NCBI GenBank assembly: GCA_049700315.1
Contig: JBNAVN010000001.1
Location: 34,758-98,757, forward strand
Direction of reading: 5' to 3'
DNA length: 64,000 bases
DNA from: JAOAFX01 sp049700315
Lineage (GTDB): Bacteria; Hydrothermota; Tepidihabitantia; SM23-42; JAOAFX01
How positions within the stretch are numbered: position 1 is the first letter of the stretch; the number at the start of each line of letters is the position of its first letter. The notes under the pieces are model-generated. The model saw only the letters and a program-made list of their open reading frames with translations, was not told where the DNA came from and searched no databases. The translations under genes were made by a program, and so were the position numbers. Shown here in pieces: positions 18,274-26,614 of this stretch.

Positions 18274-21045
18274 TTAAAATCCTAAACCAACACCGATTCG
18301 TATCCGGAAAGGACCATTGTAATTTGTTGGGTCAAGATAGTAGTCTGTTCTCGTTGCGATATATGCTGTCTTCATCTCCGGCGGTGTAATCAGTCCATCG
18401 TGGTTATAATCTGCCTGTGGTGAGTATCGGGTTGAGGCAATAGTGATATTACCAAACTGAGTGAGCGTAGGTTCCGCATCACCATGATTGTCCGGGTCGC
18501 CAGTAGTAGTGTAGACATCAATGATTTGTTTTGTATTAAAGAGATTCTCAACCAGTGCGCTTAAAAGGAATTTCGCCGGACCAATCCTTATCAGTTTGCT
18601 CGCATTCATATCCACACCCCACCAACCAGGCATCCTTGCTGAATTTTCATCACCGAGTTTGTTCCCTCTCAAATCAACAGGTGTATATGGATGTCCTGAA
18701 TGGTAGGACAAGACAAATGAGGAATTGAAGTCCTGCAGGGGAATAAAGATGAAATCATGTGGTAAGGAAAGATCAAGATTGGCATTCACAATATTCCGCT
18801 CGTCAAAGTCAAGCCAGTAATCTATGACCGGAGGTTGCAAAGGTAATCCTGTGATCGGATCAATTCCGCCGTAGTAGAAATCATAATAGAATTCGCCCGC
18901 ATAAGAAGCAGTTCCTTTTGCAAACTGAAGTGTGTAACTCAATCCAAATGCCCATACACTATTTGCCATTAGTTTGTCAAGCCGAATCTCAAATCCCTTG
19001 ATATTTCCGTAGTCAACATTGAAAAACTGGAAGTAAGGCATTGGCAGGGCAATAACCTGACGAATCTGCGATAGGTCATAGACATCCTTGAAATATGCAG
19101 TAAAGCCCAATACCACGTCCTGAGTGAACTGATTTTCAATACCAACTTCATACTGAACTGTTTTCTCTGGTTTCATAAAGATATTTCCAACGATGGTGTT
19201 CCCTCGTGAAAGTGCAAGCCTGATCACTGCGGTGTCAGTAGTGCCAAACATATCATCAAGTGCAGGCAACTGGAAATAATGTCCATAATTGAAACGGAAT
19301 TTCATTCTTTCGGTTACCGGTAAAGAGAAACCAATTCTTGGTGAAACCCTATAACTCTTTTCTGCCCAGCTGAGTGTATCATTTTTGGGGTCATTCGGAA
19401 CTTTGTAGGTGAAGCTATTAGGATCAAAATAGTCAAATCTTATCCCAAGTCGCGCAATCAAACCTTCAAAATCCATTTTGTCCTGGAGATACGCAGCAAC
19501 CTTGAATGGTGTTCGCTCATAGTAATCCCAGAATGGATTTGCAACCCAGGGAAGGTTATTATCATAGTATTTCAGATTGTAGGTCACATAGTCAACGCCG
19601 GTTTTGAATTCGTGAATTTTACCGATTGCATGAGAAACATCAAATCTCGCCTGGATATCATCATTCTGCCAGTATCTCCAGACCCGGTAATCACCATAAG
19701 TGTAAAACCAGTTTTCAATTCCATAAGGATTATGCCGCAATGCTAATTCTCCACTGTTGTTATATTCTGTATGATATTGCATTACACTATCAACAATCAC
19801 ATCTTTGGGAGGCAAATCACCTTCAGTAAGGTACTCTATACAATGTTCTGCCTTGAGCCGGTAATCAGAATACCACTGATGGTCATTTTCCTGTTCCCAG
19901 GCATAATCCCTTGTTCCATAGAGTCGGTCATAATGGGTCATTCCTGCTTTAAGAGAAAACAGGGTCTGGGCAGTGAGCATATAGTTGAATGTTGAAGAAA
20001 GTATGTAATTTTTTGTCCTGCTCATTGGTCTATTTTGAAAATACTTCAAACCCCCTGATGACCAGGTCACATACTGATCCCGTGAATTGAATCCACTCAG
20101 TGTAATTTTGCCTTTATTGTTCGGCATCGTATATGAGAGTCTTCCTTGTGCGCGATAAGTATTTCTTGGTGAAGGTACTTTGTATAATGCCTCGGCATAG
20201 GCATCGGTTAAGGTCAATTCTCCAGAAAGGAAATATTTTATTCTATGAACTGCAGGTAGTGGACCACCCAGGGATAAATCATAAAAGTTATAACCAGTAT
20301 TCAGTTTTTCCTTAAGTGCATCCATTGAGAAAATTTCATCGGTCAGATACCGGAAATTGCCGGATGGTTTTGTTCCACCTTCTTTTGTCACAACATTAAT
20401 GATGCCTGAAAGTGCATCACCATATTCTGCATCAAAACCGCCACTAACCACTGATACTTCTTCCACGGCTGAGGCGTTTATCTGAGTTGATAATGCACCA
20501 GTGTGTGGCACCTTGGTCATAATACCATCAACATAGTAAGTGACTTCTTCGTTTCTGCCACCACGAATATGGGTTCCAAGATTGGATGTAGATACACCAG
20601 CTTGCAAGGTAACAACCTGGTTAATTGTGGTCACAGGTAAACGGGCAATGTCTTGCGAGGTTACTGAATGTCCACTCTGCACCTGAGAAGCAACAATCGG
20701 TGGTTTCTCAGCAACGACCGTGACTTTTTCAACTTCAATCACAGTTGGTTTCAATCGGAAATTCAGATTGGTGGTCTGGTCAGCATTGACAATCACCTGG
20801 GTATAGGTATATGGATCGTAACCCAAATATGAAGCAGTAACCACATAGTTTCCTGCAGGCACATAGAGAATCACATAATCACCCTTTTCATCAGTTGCAC
20901 CACCAAGCTCTGTACCTTCAATAATCACATCCGCGCCAATCAAAGGTTCACCGGTTTCAGCGTCTCTTACCTTACCGGTAATCTTTCCATATTCAGCACC
21001 AAATAAGAGTGCGCCGGCAAGGATTAAGGCCCATAGCTTTTTCAT
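18274..21045 (-). CDS. TonB-dependent receptor with carboxypeptidase-like regulatory domain
   Basis: 923 residues: signal peptide (1-17), a CarboxypepD_reg-like beta domain (about 20-105; GKITGKVRDAETGEPLIGAD), a plug domain (about 110-230; DGIMTKVPHTG ... GGFDAEYGDALSGIINVVTK) and a 22-strand-type barrel ending in GVGLGF. It should import a bound ligand through the outer membrane using energy from the ExbB-ExbD-TonB complex encoded directly upstream at 22220-24334. The carboxypeptidase-like N-terminal domain is typical of SusC-like and related receptors of the FCB group, but no SusD homologue is present; the neighbouring lipoprotein is unlike SusD. The ligand is unknown. AGGAGG precedes the start. 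Confidence 0.88.
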   Translation of the reverse strand: MKKLWALILAGALLFGAEYGKITGKVRDAETGEPLIGADVIIEGTELGGATDEKGDYVILYVPAGNYVVTASYLGYDPYTYTQVIVNADQTTNLNFRLKPTVIEVEKVTVVAEKPPIVASQVQSGHSVTSQDIARLPVTTINQVVTLQAGVSTSNLGTHIRGGRNEEVTYYVDGIMTKVPHTGALSTQINASAVEEVSVVSGGFDAEYGDALSGIINVVTKEGGTKPSGNFRYLTDEIFSMDALKEKLNTGYNFYDLSLGGPLPAVHRIKYFLSGELTLTDAYAEALYKVPSPRNTYRAQGRLSYTMPNNKGKITLSGFNSRDQYVTWSSGGLKYFQNRPMSRTKNYILSSTFNYMLTAQTLFSLKAGMTHYDRLYGTRDYAWEQENDHQWYSDYRLKAEHCIEYLTEGDLPPKDVIVDSVMQYHTEYNNSGELALRHNPYGIENWFYTYGDYRVWRYWQNDDIQARFDVSHAIGKIHEFKTGVDYVTYNLKYYDNNLPWVANPFWDYYERTPFKVAAYLQDKMDFEGLIARLGIRFDYFDPNSFTYKVPNDPKNDTLSWAEKSYRVSPRIGFSLPVTERMKFRFNYGHYFQLPALDDMFGTTDTAVIRLALSRGNTIVGNIFMKPEKTVQYEVGIENQFTQDVVLGFTAYFKDVYDLSQIRQVIALPMPYFQFFNVDYGNIKGFEIRLDKLMANSVWAFGLSYTLQFAKGTASYAGEFYYDFYYGGIDPITGLPLQPPVIDYWLDFDERNIVNANLDLSLPHDFIFIPLQDFNSSFVLSYHSGHPYTPVDLRGNKLGDENSARMPGWWGVDMNASKLIRIGPAKFLLSALVENLFNTKQIIDVYTTTGDPDNHGDAEPTLTQFGNITIASTRYSPQADYNHDGLITPPEMKTAYIATRTDYYLDPTNYNGPFRIRIGVGLGF

Positions 21046-21056
21046 TGCACACCTCC

Positions 21057-22091
21057 TTAATTAACCCTTACGGGTATAAGCCAGAATCTTGCTAATAATT
21101 GACTGGCAGGTTTCACATAGATCAATCCGTCGGTTACGATCACTTCAATAACAAGATTTTTCACACCTGTGCCACTGATTCCAATCTTTCCTGAACCACC
21201 TGGCAATTGAACCTTCTTGCCATCCTGAATCGCAAAGAATGTGCAGAGATCACTCGTAATTGTCCCGGAAAGAGTAATTGCGATTGTCACTGAGTCACCA
21301 GCACTATACTCAAGTAGCGAATCTATTGAGCGGAAACGGTTCATTGCATGATGCGGATACAGTGTATCGGTATTACTCGCCCATACTGTATCAATTCTGG
21401 ATGTGTTCTGGGAAGTCAATATTGCGGTATAAATGTACGGAATACTGGCAGCACGATTCGGTAATCCATAATTACCGTAGGAAATTCTTTTCAAAATCCA
21501 TTCCCGTGGTTCCTTGATTTTCAACACTGAATCGCCAAGTTCTTCATCCCATACTTTTTCTTTTACTGGTTCCACATACAGATGACGCAGTCCTTCTACA
21601 GTGATGGTATCATAAGAATAATATCCACCAGTGCTATCCACGATCACAATGTCAAGTTTTTTGTTTGTATCACCCTGCCAGAAATAATAACCTTTGTACA
21701 AAGTATCATAATGGACCTCCTGTATGAGGTTAAATGTATCGTAAAGATACACTGTGCAGGTCGTATCTTTTGTATACCAGAGGTCCTTAAAACGGGAACT
21801 TGATGCAATCTTGTCATGAAGACTATCTACATGCTGTTTAACAAGCACTGATTCAGTCTTAAAGTATGAATCTGCCACTGGAAATGTAACTGCTGCAAGT
21901 GTTATCGGAATGTAACTATCCAGAAAGACATCGTCGGTCTTAAGAAACTCCGAATGTGCATCAAGCACAGCATTGATCAATGTGTCATCTCTTGGTGTCC
22001 CGTCGTAGAAACCTTCTGGTGGCTCATTACCACAACTAACAAATGCTAATGCCAATATTGCCAACAGGCAAAGCCAGTTCATCCTATTCAT
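21057..22091 (-). CDS. Putative lipoprotein upstream of the TonB receptor
   Basis: 344 residues beginning with a lipoprotein signal peptide, ALAFVSC-GN, with Cys about residue 20. The rest is a soluble, Asp/Thr-rich domain with many beta-strand-like segments (VYLYDTFNLIQEV, YYSYDTITVEGL) and no family that I recognise. GGAGG precedes the ATG. It is the first gene behind the consensus promoter at 22186-22213 and is followed 11 bases later by the TonB receptor, so it may be that receptor's surface partner. That role is inference from position. Confidence 0.65.
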   Translation of the reverse strand: MNRMNWLCLLAILALAFVSCGNEPPEGFYDGTPRDDTLINAVLDAHSEFLKTDDVFLDSYIPITLAAVTFPVADSYFKTESVLVKQHVDSLHDKIASSSRFKDLWYTKDTTCTVYLYDTFNLIQEVHYDTLYKGYYFWQGDTNKKLDIVIVDSTGGYYSYDTITVEGLRHLYVEPVKEKVWDEELGDSVLKIKEPREWILKRISYGNYGLPNRAASIPYIYTAILTSQNTSRIDTVWASNTDTLYPHHAMNRFRSIDSLLEYSAGDSVTIAITLSGTITSDLCTFFAIQDGKKVQLPGGSGKIGISGTGVKNLVIEVIVTDGLIYVKPASQLLARFWLIPVRVN

Positions 22092-22185
22092 TTATGCCTC
22101 CTTTGCTTTGTTTCTTCAATATTTATTTTTTGTCTCTTTTTTGCTTTTATTTCTCACCCCCTTTTTTTGCTAATATTATATATCT

Positions 22186-22213
22186 ATTATAATAAAAAAA
22201 AAGAATTTGTCAA
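22186..22213 (-). promoter_or_regulatory. Consensus promoter of the lipoprotein-TonB receptor operon
   Basis: Reading the minus strand: TTGACA (22213-22208), 16 bases rich in T, TATAAT (22191-22186). The predicted start is near 22179, giving a leader of about 88 bases with a normal GGAGG ribosome site before the ATG at 22091. Confidence 0.85.
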
Positions 22214-22219
22214 GGGTAT

Positions 22220-22828
22220 TCATTTGAATTTGAACTCTATCTTTCTAAAAACCCAAACCCTGACAAGTTTGTCCCGTTGTTTTGCCGGCGTAAACTTATA
22301 TTTCCACACGCTTGCAACTGCTGCTTCATCAAGGAGTTGATTACCGCTGGATTTGACAACCTGAACATCAATCACACTACCATCAATATTCACCAAGAAT
22401 TTCACCTGCAGACTACCTTCAATGCCTGCCCTTTTTACCAGTTCAGGCCATTCAGGGGGTGGCATTGATATGGGCTGTGGTTTTACCTCTACTTTAAAAT
22501 AGGGAACCACTTCAATCTCCGGACCTGTAGGCTGGGTTCTTATAATGTCTTCCCGGAATTCAGTCGCTGCAATTGTTTCAACTGCTTCTTCAGCAACTTC
22601 GGTTGCGGCTGCTGCCACTGCAACCTTTGGTCTTTCCACTGGTGGTGGCTCTTCATATTTCTCAATCTCAGCGGAGATTTGCTCAACCATCGTTACAATC
22701 TCTTTTCTCAACTTATAAGGTTCAACCTCAGCATAGGGTAAAAACAGAAATAACAGGATTAGAATGATTATGCCCAGGAGCATACCAGTGCGGAAATATA
22801 CACCATACATCAATTTATGGTCGCGCAT
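22220..22828 (-). CDS. tonB: TonB energy-transducing protein
   Basis: 202 residues: a short cytosolic N-terminus, one TM (about 12-31; LLGIIILILLFLFLPY), a periplasmic linker with PPPVERPKV and Ala/Glu stretches, and a C-terminal TonB domain (about 125-202; PPPEWPELVKRAGIEGSLQVKF ... VKSSGNQLLDEAA). TonB carries energy from ExbB/ExbD to outer-membrane receptors. The ATG at 22828 is chosen over an upstream in-frame start because GGAGG lies 5 bases before it; the first codon lies next to the stop of exbD2. It is the last gene of the exbB-exbD-exbD-tonB operon. Confidence 0.9.
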   Translation of the reverse strand: MRDHKLMYGVYFRTGMLLGIIILILLFLFLPYAEVEPYKLRKEIVTMVEQISAEIEKYEEPPPVERPKVAVAAAATEVAEEAVETIAATEFREDIIRTQPTGPEIEVVPYFKVEVKPQPISMPPPEWPELVKRAGIEGSLQVKFLVNIDGSVIDVQVVKSSGNQLLDEAAVASVWKYKFTPAKQRDKLVRVWVFRKIEFKFK

Positions 22829-22829
22829 A

Positions 22830-23249
22830 TTAACCTCCAAATTCAGTGGCAAAAGTTATCTTAAATGCCCGAGACTCTTTCAGTTGATCAAGAACAACAT
22901 CAACAGTGCCATATTCAATATTTTCATCAATGTTGAGAATCGTAACCAGCTCTGGATTTTCTGCAATCTTGGGGAGCATTTTTGTACTCACCCTTTCCTT
23001 TGGAACAAGACTATCATCAATAAACACCCTGCCGTTATTATCAACCCAGACATGGGTGATATTTCTTCGGATCAAGATTCTTTCAGTAGATTTTGCCTTG
23101 GGTAAAATAAGTTTAAGATTGAGTGCAGTTGCTCTGAACACGGTTGTCACCATAAAGAAAAGAATCAACAAGAATGCAACATCAGCAGTTGATGCAGTGG
23201 GAATGTCCGGTGTTTTTGTAAATCTTCTTATAATACTCTTACGCATCAT
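22830..23249 (-). CDS. exbD: ExbD/TolR biopolymer transport protein (second copy)
   Basis: 139 residues: a basic N-terminus, one TM (about 22-42; ADVAFLLILFFMVTTVF) with the Asp at residue 23 that corresponds to the proton-path Asp of ExbD, and a periplasmic domain (about 60-139). Together with ExbB it forms the proton-driven motor. The start overlaps the stop of the preceding exbD (ATGA). Two different ExbD proteins in tandem suggest a heteromeric or alternative motor, a pattern common in Bacteroidetes-type clusters. Confidence 0.88.
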   Translation of the reverse strand: MMRKSIIRRFTKTPDIPTASTADVAFLLILFFMVTTVFRATALNLKLILPKAKSTERILIRRNITHVWVDNNGRVFIDDSLVPKERVSTKMLPKIAENPELVTILNIDENIEYGTVDVVLDQLKESRAFKITFATEFGG

Positions 23250-23710
23250 TCCTCACTGGTTGGTATTAAACTTATCTTATTTGCCCTCAACTCCCTGCCA
23301 TCCTGGGTGATAACCCGACACAGTTTTATCTGGTCAAGCACTGAAATCATTGCCTGATATCTTGCATCCTTACTTGTTCTCAATGAAACCACAAGCAGGG
23401 TATCCCGTTCAAGAAGTTTTTCTTCAACTATCCGGCGGACTTCAGAGTATTGCTGTGGAGAAATATCAATTCCATCATATCCGGAAGCCTTTAATTTCAA
23501 TGCGCCTTCAGGATTGATCAGAATTGAAACAACATTTTCTGGTTTGACCTTGGTCTCGGTCTGGGATTTTTCAGGCAGGAGCATTTTTATACCTTTTTCC
23601 CGGGTAAATACTGTGGTTGTCATAAAGAAGATGATTATCAAGAATGCGATATCGCCCATTGAGGCAGTAGGGATGATGGCGCTTATTTTTTTCTTCGCCC
23701 TCAACTCCAT
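23246..23710 (-). CDS. exbD: ExbD/TolR biopolymer transport protein (first copy)
   Basis: 154 residues: basic N-terminus, TM about 17-37 (MGDIAFLIIIFFMTTTVF) with the conserved Asp, and a longer periplasmic domain than the second copy. It follows exbB with no gap and overlaps the second exbD by four bases, so all four subunits are tightly coupled. Confidence 0.88.
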   Translation of the reverse strand: MELRAKKKISAIIPTASMGDIAFLIIIFFMTTTVFTREKGIKMLLPEKSQTETKVKPENVVSILINPEGALKLKASGYDGIDISPQQYSEVRRIVEEKLLERDTLLVVSLRTSKDARYQAMISVLDQIKLCRVITQDGRELRANKISLIPTSEE

Positions 23711-24334
23711 CTATTTTTTCCTTTTCTGATAATGTTCAATCATATAGTCAATCAAGCCCGCAGCAACCTCTTCCATATCCTTTGTGTATCCATCAACCTT
23801 ACCGGAGAAGAGAATGTGCAATATTGCCAGGGGGGTTGCGATAATCAAACCCCATTTGGTTGTAATCAATGCCTCAGAAATACCACTGGCAACGATTGTT
23901 GGTTCAACCTCGCCTGCTGCTGCTATTGCTGCAAATGCACGAATCATTCCTGTAACAGTACCCAAAAATCCTAAGAATGGTGCAACCGTAGTCAAACCTG
24001 CTAATAAAGCCATACCCCGGTCCAAAAATCCCAGTTCAATTGCTGCAGCACGGGCAGCAACCTCTTCCATTGCATCCTTACCTTTGTCTGCCTTTTGCAG
24101 AATCTCTCTGGCAATTTTTGCGGCCGGAGATGTTGTATGGTCACACAGCGCAATACCAGCATCAACACCCTGGGCATCAATTGTAGAAATGAGTTTCTCC
24201 AGGAAACTCTTGGGATTTAATCTTATCTTTATCAAAAGTGAAAAAAGCCGCTCAAGTATTATGCCCAGTGCCAGTATAATGCACACCAATAATAACCACA
24301 TCACACCACCACCAATTGTAAATTCCCTAACCAT
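23711..24334 (-). CDS. exbB: ExbB/TolQ-type proton channel subunit
   Basis: 207 residues with three TM helices (about 9-29, 108-130 and 155-177). The family block GLTTVAPFLGFLGTVTGMIRAF is present, followed by GISEALITTKWGLIIATPL. It forms the pentameric channel around the ExbD dimer in the inner membrane. AGGAGG precedes the ATG and a consensus promoter lies at 24366-24393. It is the first gene of the energiser operon that serves the adjacent TonB receptor. Confidence 0.9.
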   Translation of the reverse strand: MVREFTIGGGVMWLLLVCIILALGIILERLFSLLIKIRLNPKSFLEKLISTIDAQGVDAGIALCDHTTSPAAKIAREILQKADKGKDAMEEVAARAAAIELGFLDRGMALLAGLTTVAPFLGFLGTVTGMIRAFAAIAAAGEVEPTIVASGISEALITTKWGLIIATPLAILHILFSGKVDGYTKDMEEVAAGLIDYMIEHYQKRKK

Positions 24335-24365
24335 AAGATAAGCCTCCTTTCAATTATTATTATAG

Positions 24366-24393
24366 ATTATATTAAATTTGCTGACAATGTCAA
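24366..24393 (-). promoter_or_regulatory. Consensus promoter of the exbB-exbD-exbD-tonB operon
   Basis: Minus strand: TTGACA (24393-24388), 16-base spacer, TATAAT (24371-24366). The predicted start is about 24359, 25 bases before the exbB ATG. The -35 box lies within ten bases of the stop of the upstream gene, so the energiser operon abuts the nine-gene cassette 3 operon. Confidence 0.88.
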
Positions 24394-24396
24394 GCC

Positions 24397-24747
24397 TCAT
24401 TTTGAACTTGCACTATAATAGAGTACTCCGCCGATAAGCGGGAAAAGACCCGCACCAAAAAACAGAAAACTCTCATACCGTGCAAGCACGAGAGAACGCA
24501 CAATCAAATCAAAAAGGTCACCTGGACCGGCAACGCTCAGAAGTGGAAAATAGAAGACAATACGGTAGATATGGAATACGGCAACTGCAATCAGAAATAC
24601 ACAACCGATCACAGGGAAAATCCATATTCCTTTACCACCAATTAAATTCAACAATCTTTTCAGAATCAAACCAAAGATTATCAATGAAACAATGGCGAGC
24701 AGTATCGCCACCATGAAGATGACTTCTGCCAAAATATCAGCCCTCAT
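24397..24747 (-). CDS. Small membrane protein, last gene of the cassette 3 operon
   Basis: 116 residues with three predicted TM helices (about 7-29, 41-64 and 92-112) and few polar residues. No family recognised. AAGGAGG precedes the ATG. It is the ninth gene after the promoter at 30625-30652 and is separated from the next gene upstream by 76 bases. It has no counterpart beside cassettes 1 and 2. Confidence 0.6.
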   Translation of the reverse strand: MRADILAEVIFMVAILLAIVSLIIFGLILKRLLNLIGGKGIWIFPVIGCVFLIAVAVFHIYRIVFYFPLLSVAGPGDLFDLIVRSLVLARYESFLFFGAGLFPLIGGVLYYSASSK

Positions 24748-24823
24748 TATACCTCCTTGTTAACATGGTTAACCAATATAGTCCAGCGTCTCAACCCAAA
24801 CCCAATGACCATTTTGTAGTACT

Positions 24824-25192
24824 TCATTTCCCTTTAGTGACTCCATAGAATCTCAAATTTGCTACGAGAGAGAGAATACCTGAAAGAAAGAATAGACCAT
24901 ATGCAAGGTAGTTAATGCCGCCCTTCGGAAGCATCATTTTTCCACCAATGCCGCAGAATATCAATTGGATCAATGCAAAAAGTAAAATACCTGTGGGTGC
25001 AATCACCATAAACTGCCAGTTTGTTTTTTCACCAAGCACAATCTCATATCTGCGGGCAATTATGCCCAAAAATATGAACGCAAACCATAACAATACCGCA
25101 CCCAGAACCAATACATAGTTCGGGAAAATTGCCAGCGCTTGATAAGTAGAAGGTTCAATCCCGAATGGTGCGGAAAATAAAATCAATCCCAT
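24824..25192 (-). CDS. Small membrane protein in the cassette 3 operon
   Basis: 122 residues with three predicted TM helices (about 24-46, 60-83 and 92-113) and a basic loop IARRYEIVLGEKTNW between the first two. Not recognised. AGGAGG lies just upstream of the start. It lies between the roadblock-like proteins and the second small membrane protein and probably belongs to the same membrane assembly, which is inference from order only. Confidence 0.6.
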   Translation of the reverse strand: MGLILFSAPFGIEPSTYQALAIFPNYVLVLGAVLLWFAFIFLGIIARRYEIVLGEKTNWQFMVIAPTGILLFALIQLIFCGIGGKMMLPKGGINYLAYGLFFLSGILSLVANLRFYGVTKGK

Positions 25193-25222
25193 AAAACCTC
25201 CTTTTCCTAAAACTCAGATGTA

Positions 25223-25810
25223 TCACTTCAGTTTCCCCAAAAGTTTATTCGTCAAATCTTTGCCTTTTGTCGGACCAACAATCATACCTGCTGCCTTGCC
25301 CAGGGCAAAGATGAATCTCCTTATGTCTTCTTCATAAAGTTCATCTGCTTTTATTCTCTGCGCCTTGAGCTGATTCTGATATACCCTTTCTGTAAAATCA
25401 CCCAAATAATCCTGAATAACTGCTTTTAGTTGGTCAAGAAATTCTGGCGCAAATTTCTCTTTTGGTCTTTCTGCTTCAACAACCTCGGTCTTTTGCTTGG
25501 TTCTGATCTCCTTAATTGCATTCAAGATAGTATCCAGTATTTCTGTCTGGGTTGTAGCATAAATGTGTCCAATCATTTCATTTTCAGCAATGTCACAAAG
25601 CAGACTTTGATTACTACCAACGATTTCAATGGTATCAATCTTAATACCACCTACTGCACCAATGGATTCAAAAAGAACAGTTCCAGTTTGTGAAAACTTT
25701 GACTTTTTCTGTTCACCACCCTTAGAAGTAATCGTCTCTCCATCTTTCATTACAATAAAAGGCAAACCCAAACCTCGTTCTTCAATCTTGTTCAGTATCT
25801 CTTCATTCAT
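25223..25810 (-). CDS. Soluble protein with possible roadblock-like N-terminal domain
   Basis: 195 residues, no signal or TM. The N-terminal 95 residues (LPFIVMKDGETI ... LFESIGAVGGIKIDTIEIVGSNQSLLCDIAENEMIGHIYATTQ) have the length and strand-helix order of a roadblock/LC7 domain: a helix, three strands with a glycine turn, and a last helix. The C-terminal 80 residues are helical and charged. It follows a clearer roadblock-like gene by 11 bases, as paired regulators often do. GGGGG precedes the start. Roadblock proteins act on Ras-like GTPases such as MglA; no GTPase is in this window. The fold call is tentative. Confidence 0.5.
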   Translation of the reverse strand: MNEEILNKIEERGLGLPFIVMKDGETITSKGGEQKKSKFSQTGTVLFESIGAVGGIKIDTIEIVGSNQSLLCDIAENEMIGHIYATTQTEILDTILNAIKEIRTKQKTEVVEAERPKEKFAPEFLDQLKAVIQDYLGDFTERVYQNQLKAQRIKADELYEEDIRRFIFALGKAAGMIVGPTKGKDLTNKLLGKLK

Positions 25811-25821
25811 CTCTTACCCCC

Positions 25822-26601
25822 TTATATCTGCTTCATTTTTTCAATAACTGCCTGGACTTTTACCCGTGCCTGAGATGATCCCATTTCTTCAACTGCCTTT
25901 TTAACAAGAAAGTCAATCACAGTACGCAGTATCTGCACAATATCATCCTCTTTTTCAGGTGGCGGAGTCTGCTTGAATTCTATTTTTTCACCAATAATAC
26001 CTATCATTGGCAATATATCAGTAGCAATCACCCCAAGCCCCTGATTCAGAATACCGAGCCAGTGTTCCTTTTTCCCACCACTTCCAAATTCTTCAACCAG
26101 CAGGTTTATCTGGGTCAATTTAGAATTAATGCCCCGGGACAATTGTATTTCAACCTTTGGTGGTACCGGCGGAGGTTTGACTTCTTCAACAACCTTCTCT
26201 TCAATTACCTTTTCCTCAACCTTCTCCTCAATTTTTTCTTCAACCTGAATTTCAGGTTTTTCTTCAACCTTTTCTTCTATCTTTTCCTCTTTGACCGGAA
26301 CCATCTGTTCCTTAATTCTTTCAATAATATCCAACGGTCTTTCATCTCGTACCACCTCAACTCCAAGGTATTTGCCGCTATGGATAAAAATTATCAAACG
26401 ATTTGCTCCATAACACATAGAAACAAACTTTATCTCACCTAAGTTCAGTGTGTTTTTTATTACCTCAGCAGCCGAGGAGAAAAATGCAGTAAGGTCACCA
26501 AGGGGCGAAGTTGATGAACCCTTGACTTTTTCTATTGAACCATCCTCGGCATTAACCACTGCATAATTGATTATTCCCGGAATCTTATCTAATATTTCCA
26601 T
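25822..26601 (-). CDS. Roadblock/LC7-like protein with acidic linker and helical C-terminal domain
   Basis: 259 residues. Residues 1-95 read as a roadblock/LC7 domain: IPGIINYAVVNAEDGSIEKV, then AAEVIKNTLNLGEIKFVSM and GKYLGVEVVRDERPLDII. Next is a Glu/Lys/Val-rich linker of about 55 residues (repeats of EEKVEEK) and a Pro-rich turn, then a helical domain (about 150-259). The ATG at 26601 has AGGAG six bases upstream. It lies between a DUF4388-type protein and another roadblock-like protein, so it is likely a cytosolic regulator working with the membrane cassette. Low-complexity DNA at 26160-26300 reflects the linker. Confidence 0.65.
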   Translation of the reverse strand: MEILDKIPGIINYAVVNAEDGSIEKVKGSSTSPLGDLTAFFSSAAEVIKNTLNLGEIKFVSMCYGANRLIIFIHSGKYLGVEVVRDERPLDIIERIKEQMVPVKEEKIEEKVEEKPEIQVEEKIEEKVEEKVIEEKVVEEVKPPPVPPKVEIQLSRGINSKLTQINLLVEEFGSGGKKEHWLGILNQGLGVIATDILPMIGIIGEKIEFKQTPPPEKEDDIVQILRTVIDFLVKKAVEEMGSSQARVKVQAVIEKMKQI

Positions 26602-26614
26602 TCCCAACTCCTTT

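Noticed and set aside
24786..24815. TCTCAACCCAAACCCAATGACCA resembles the DNA for the C-terminal tail of the S23-type gene (1471-1495)
   Set aside because: Only about 25 bases match and the sequence is low-complexity CCCAA/ACC text, similar to other intergenic tracts. Not enough to call another S23 remnant.
24397..25192. The two small membrane proteins as extra ExbB/TolQ or secretion subunits
   Set aside because: They lack any ExbB/TolQ motif and lie before the exbB promoter, in the cassette 3 operon.
26160..26300. Repetitive CTTCAACCTTTTCTTC-like DNA resembling a tandem repeat or CRISPR-like tract
   Set aside because: It is coding: the Glu/Lys/Val linker of the roadblock-like protein at 25822-26601. 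Units are irregular and in frame.
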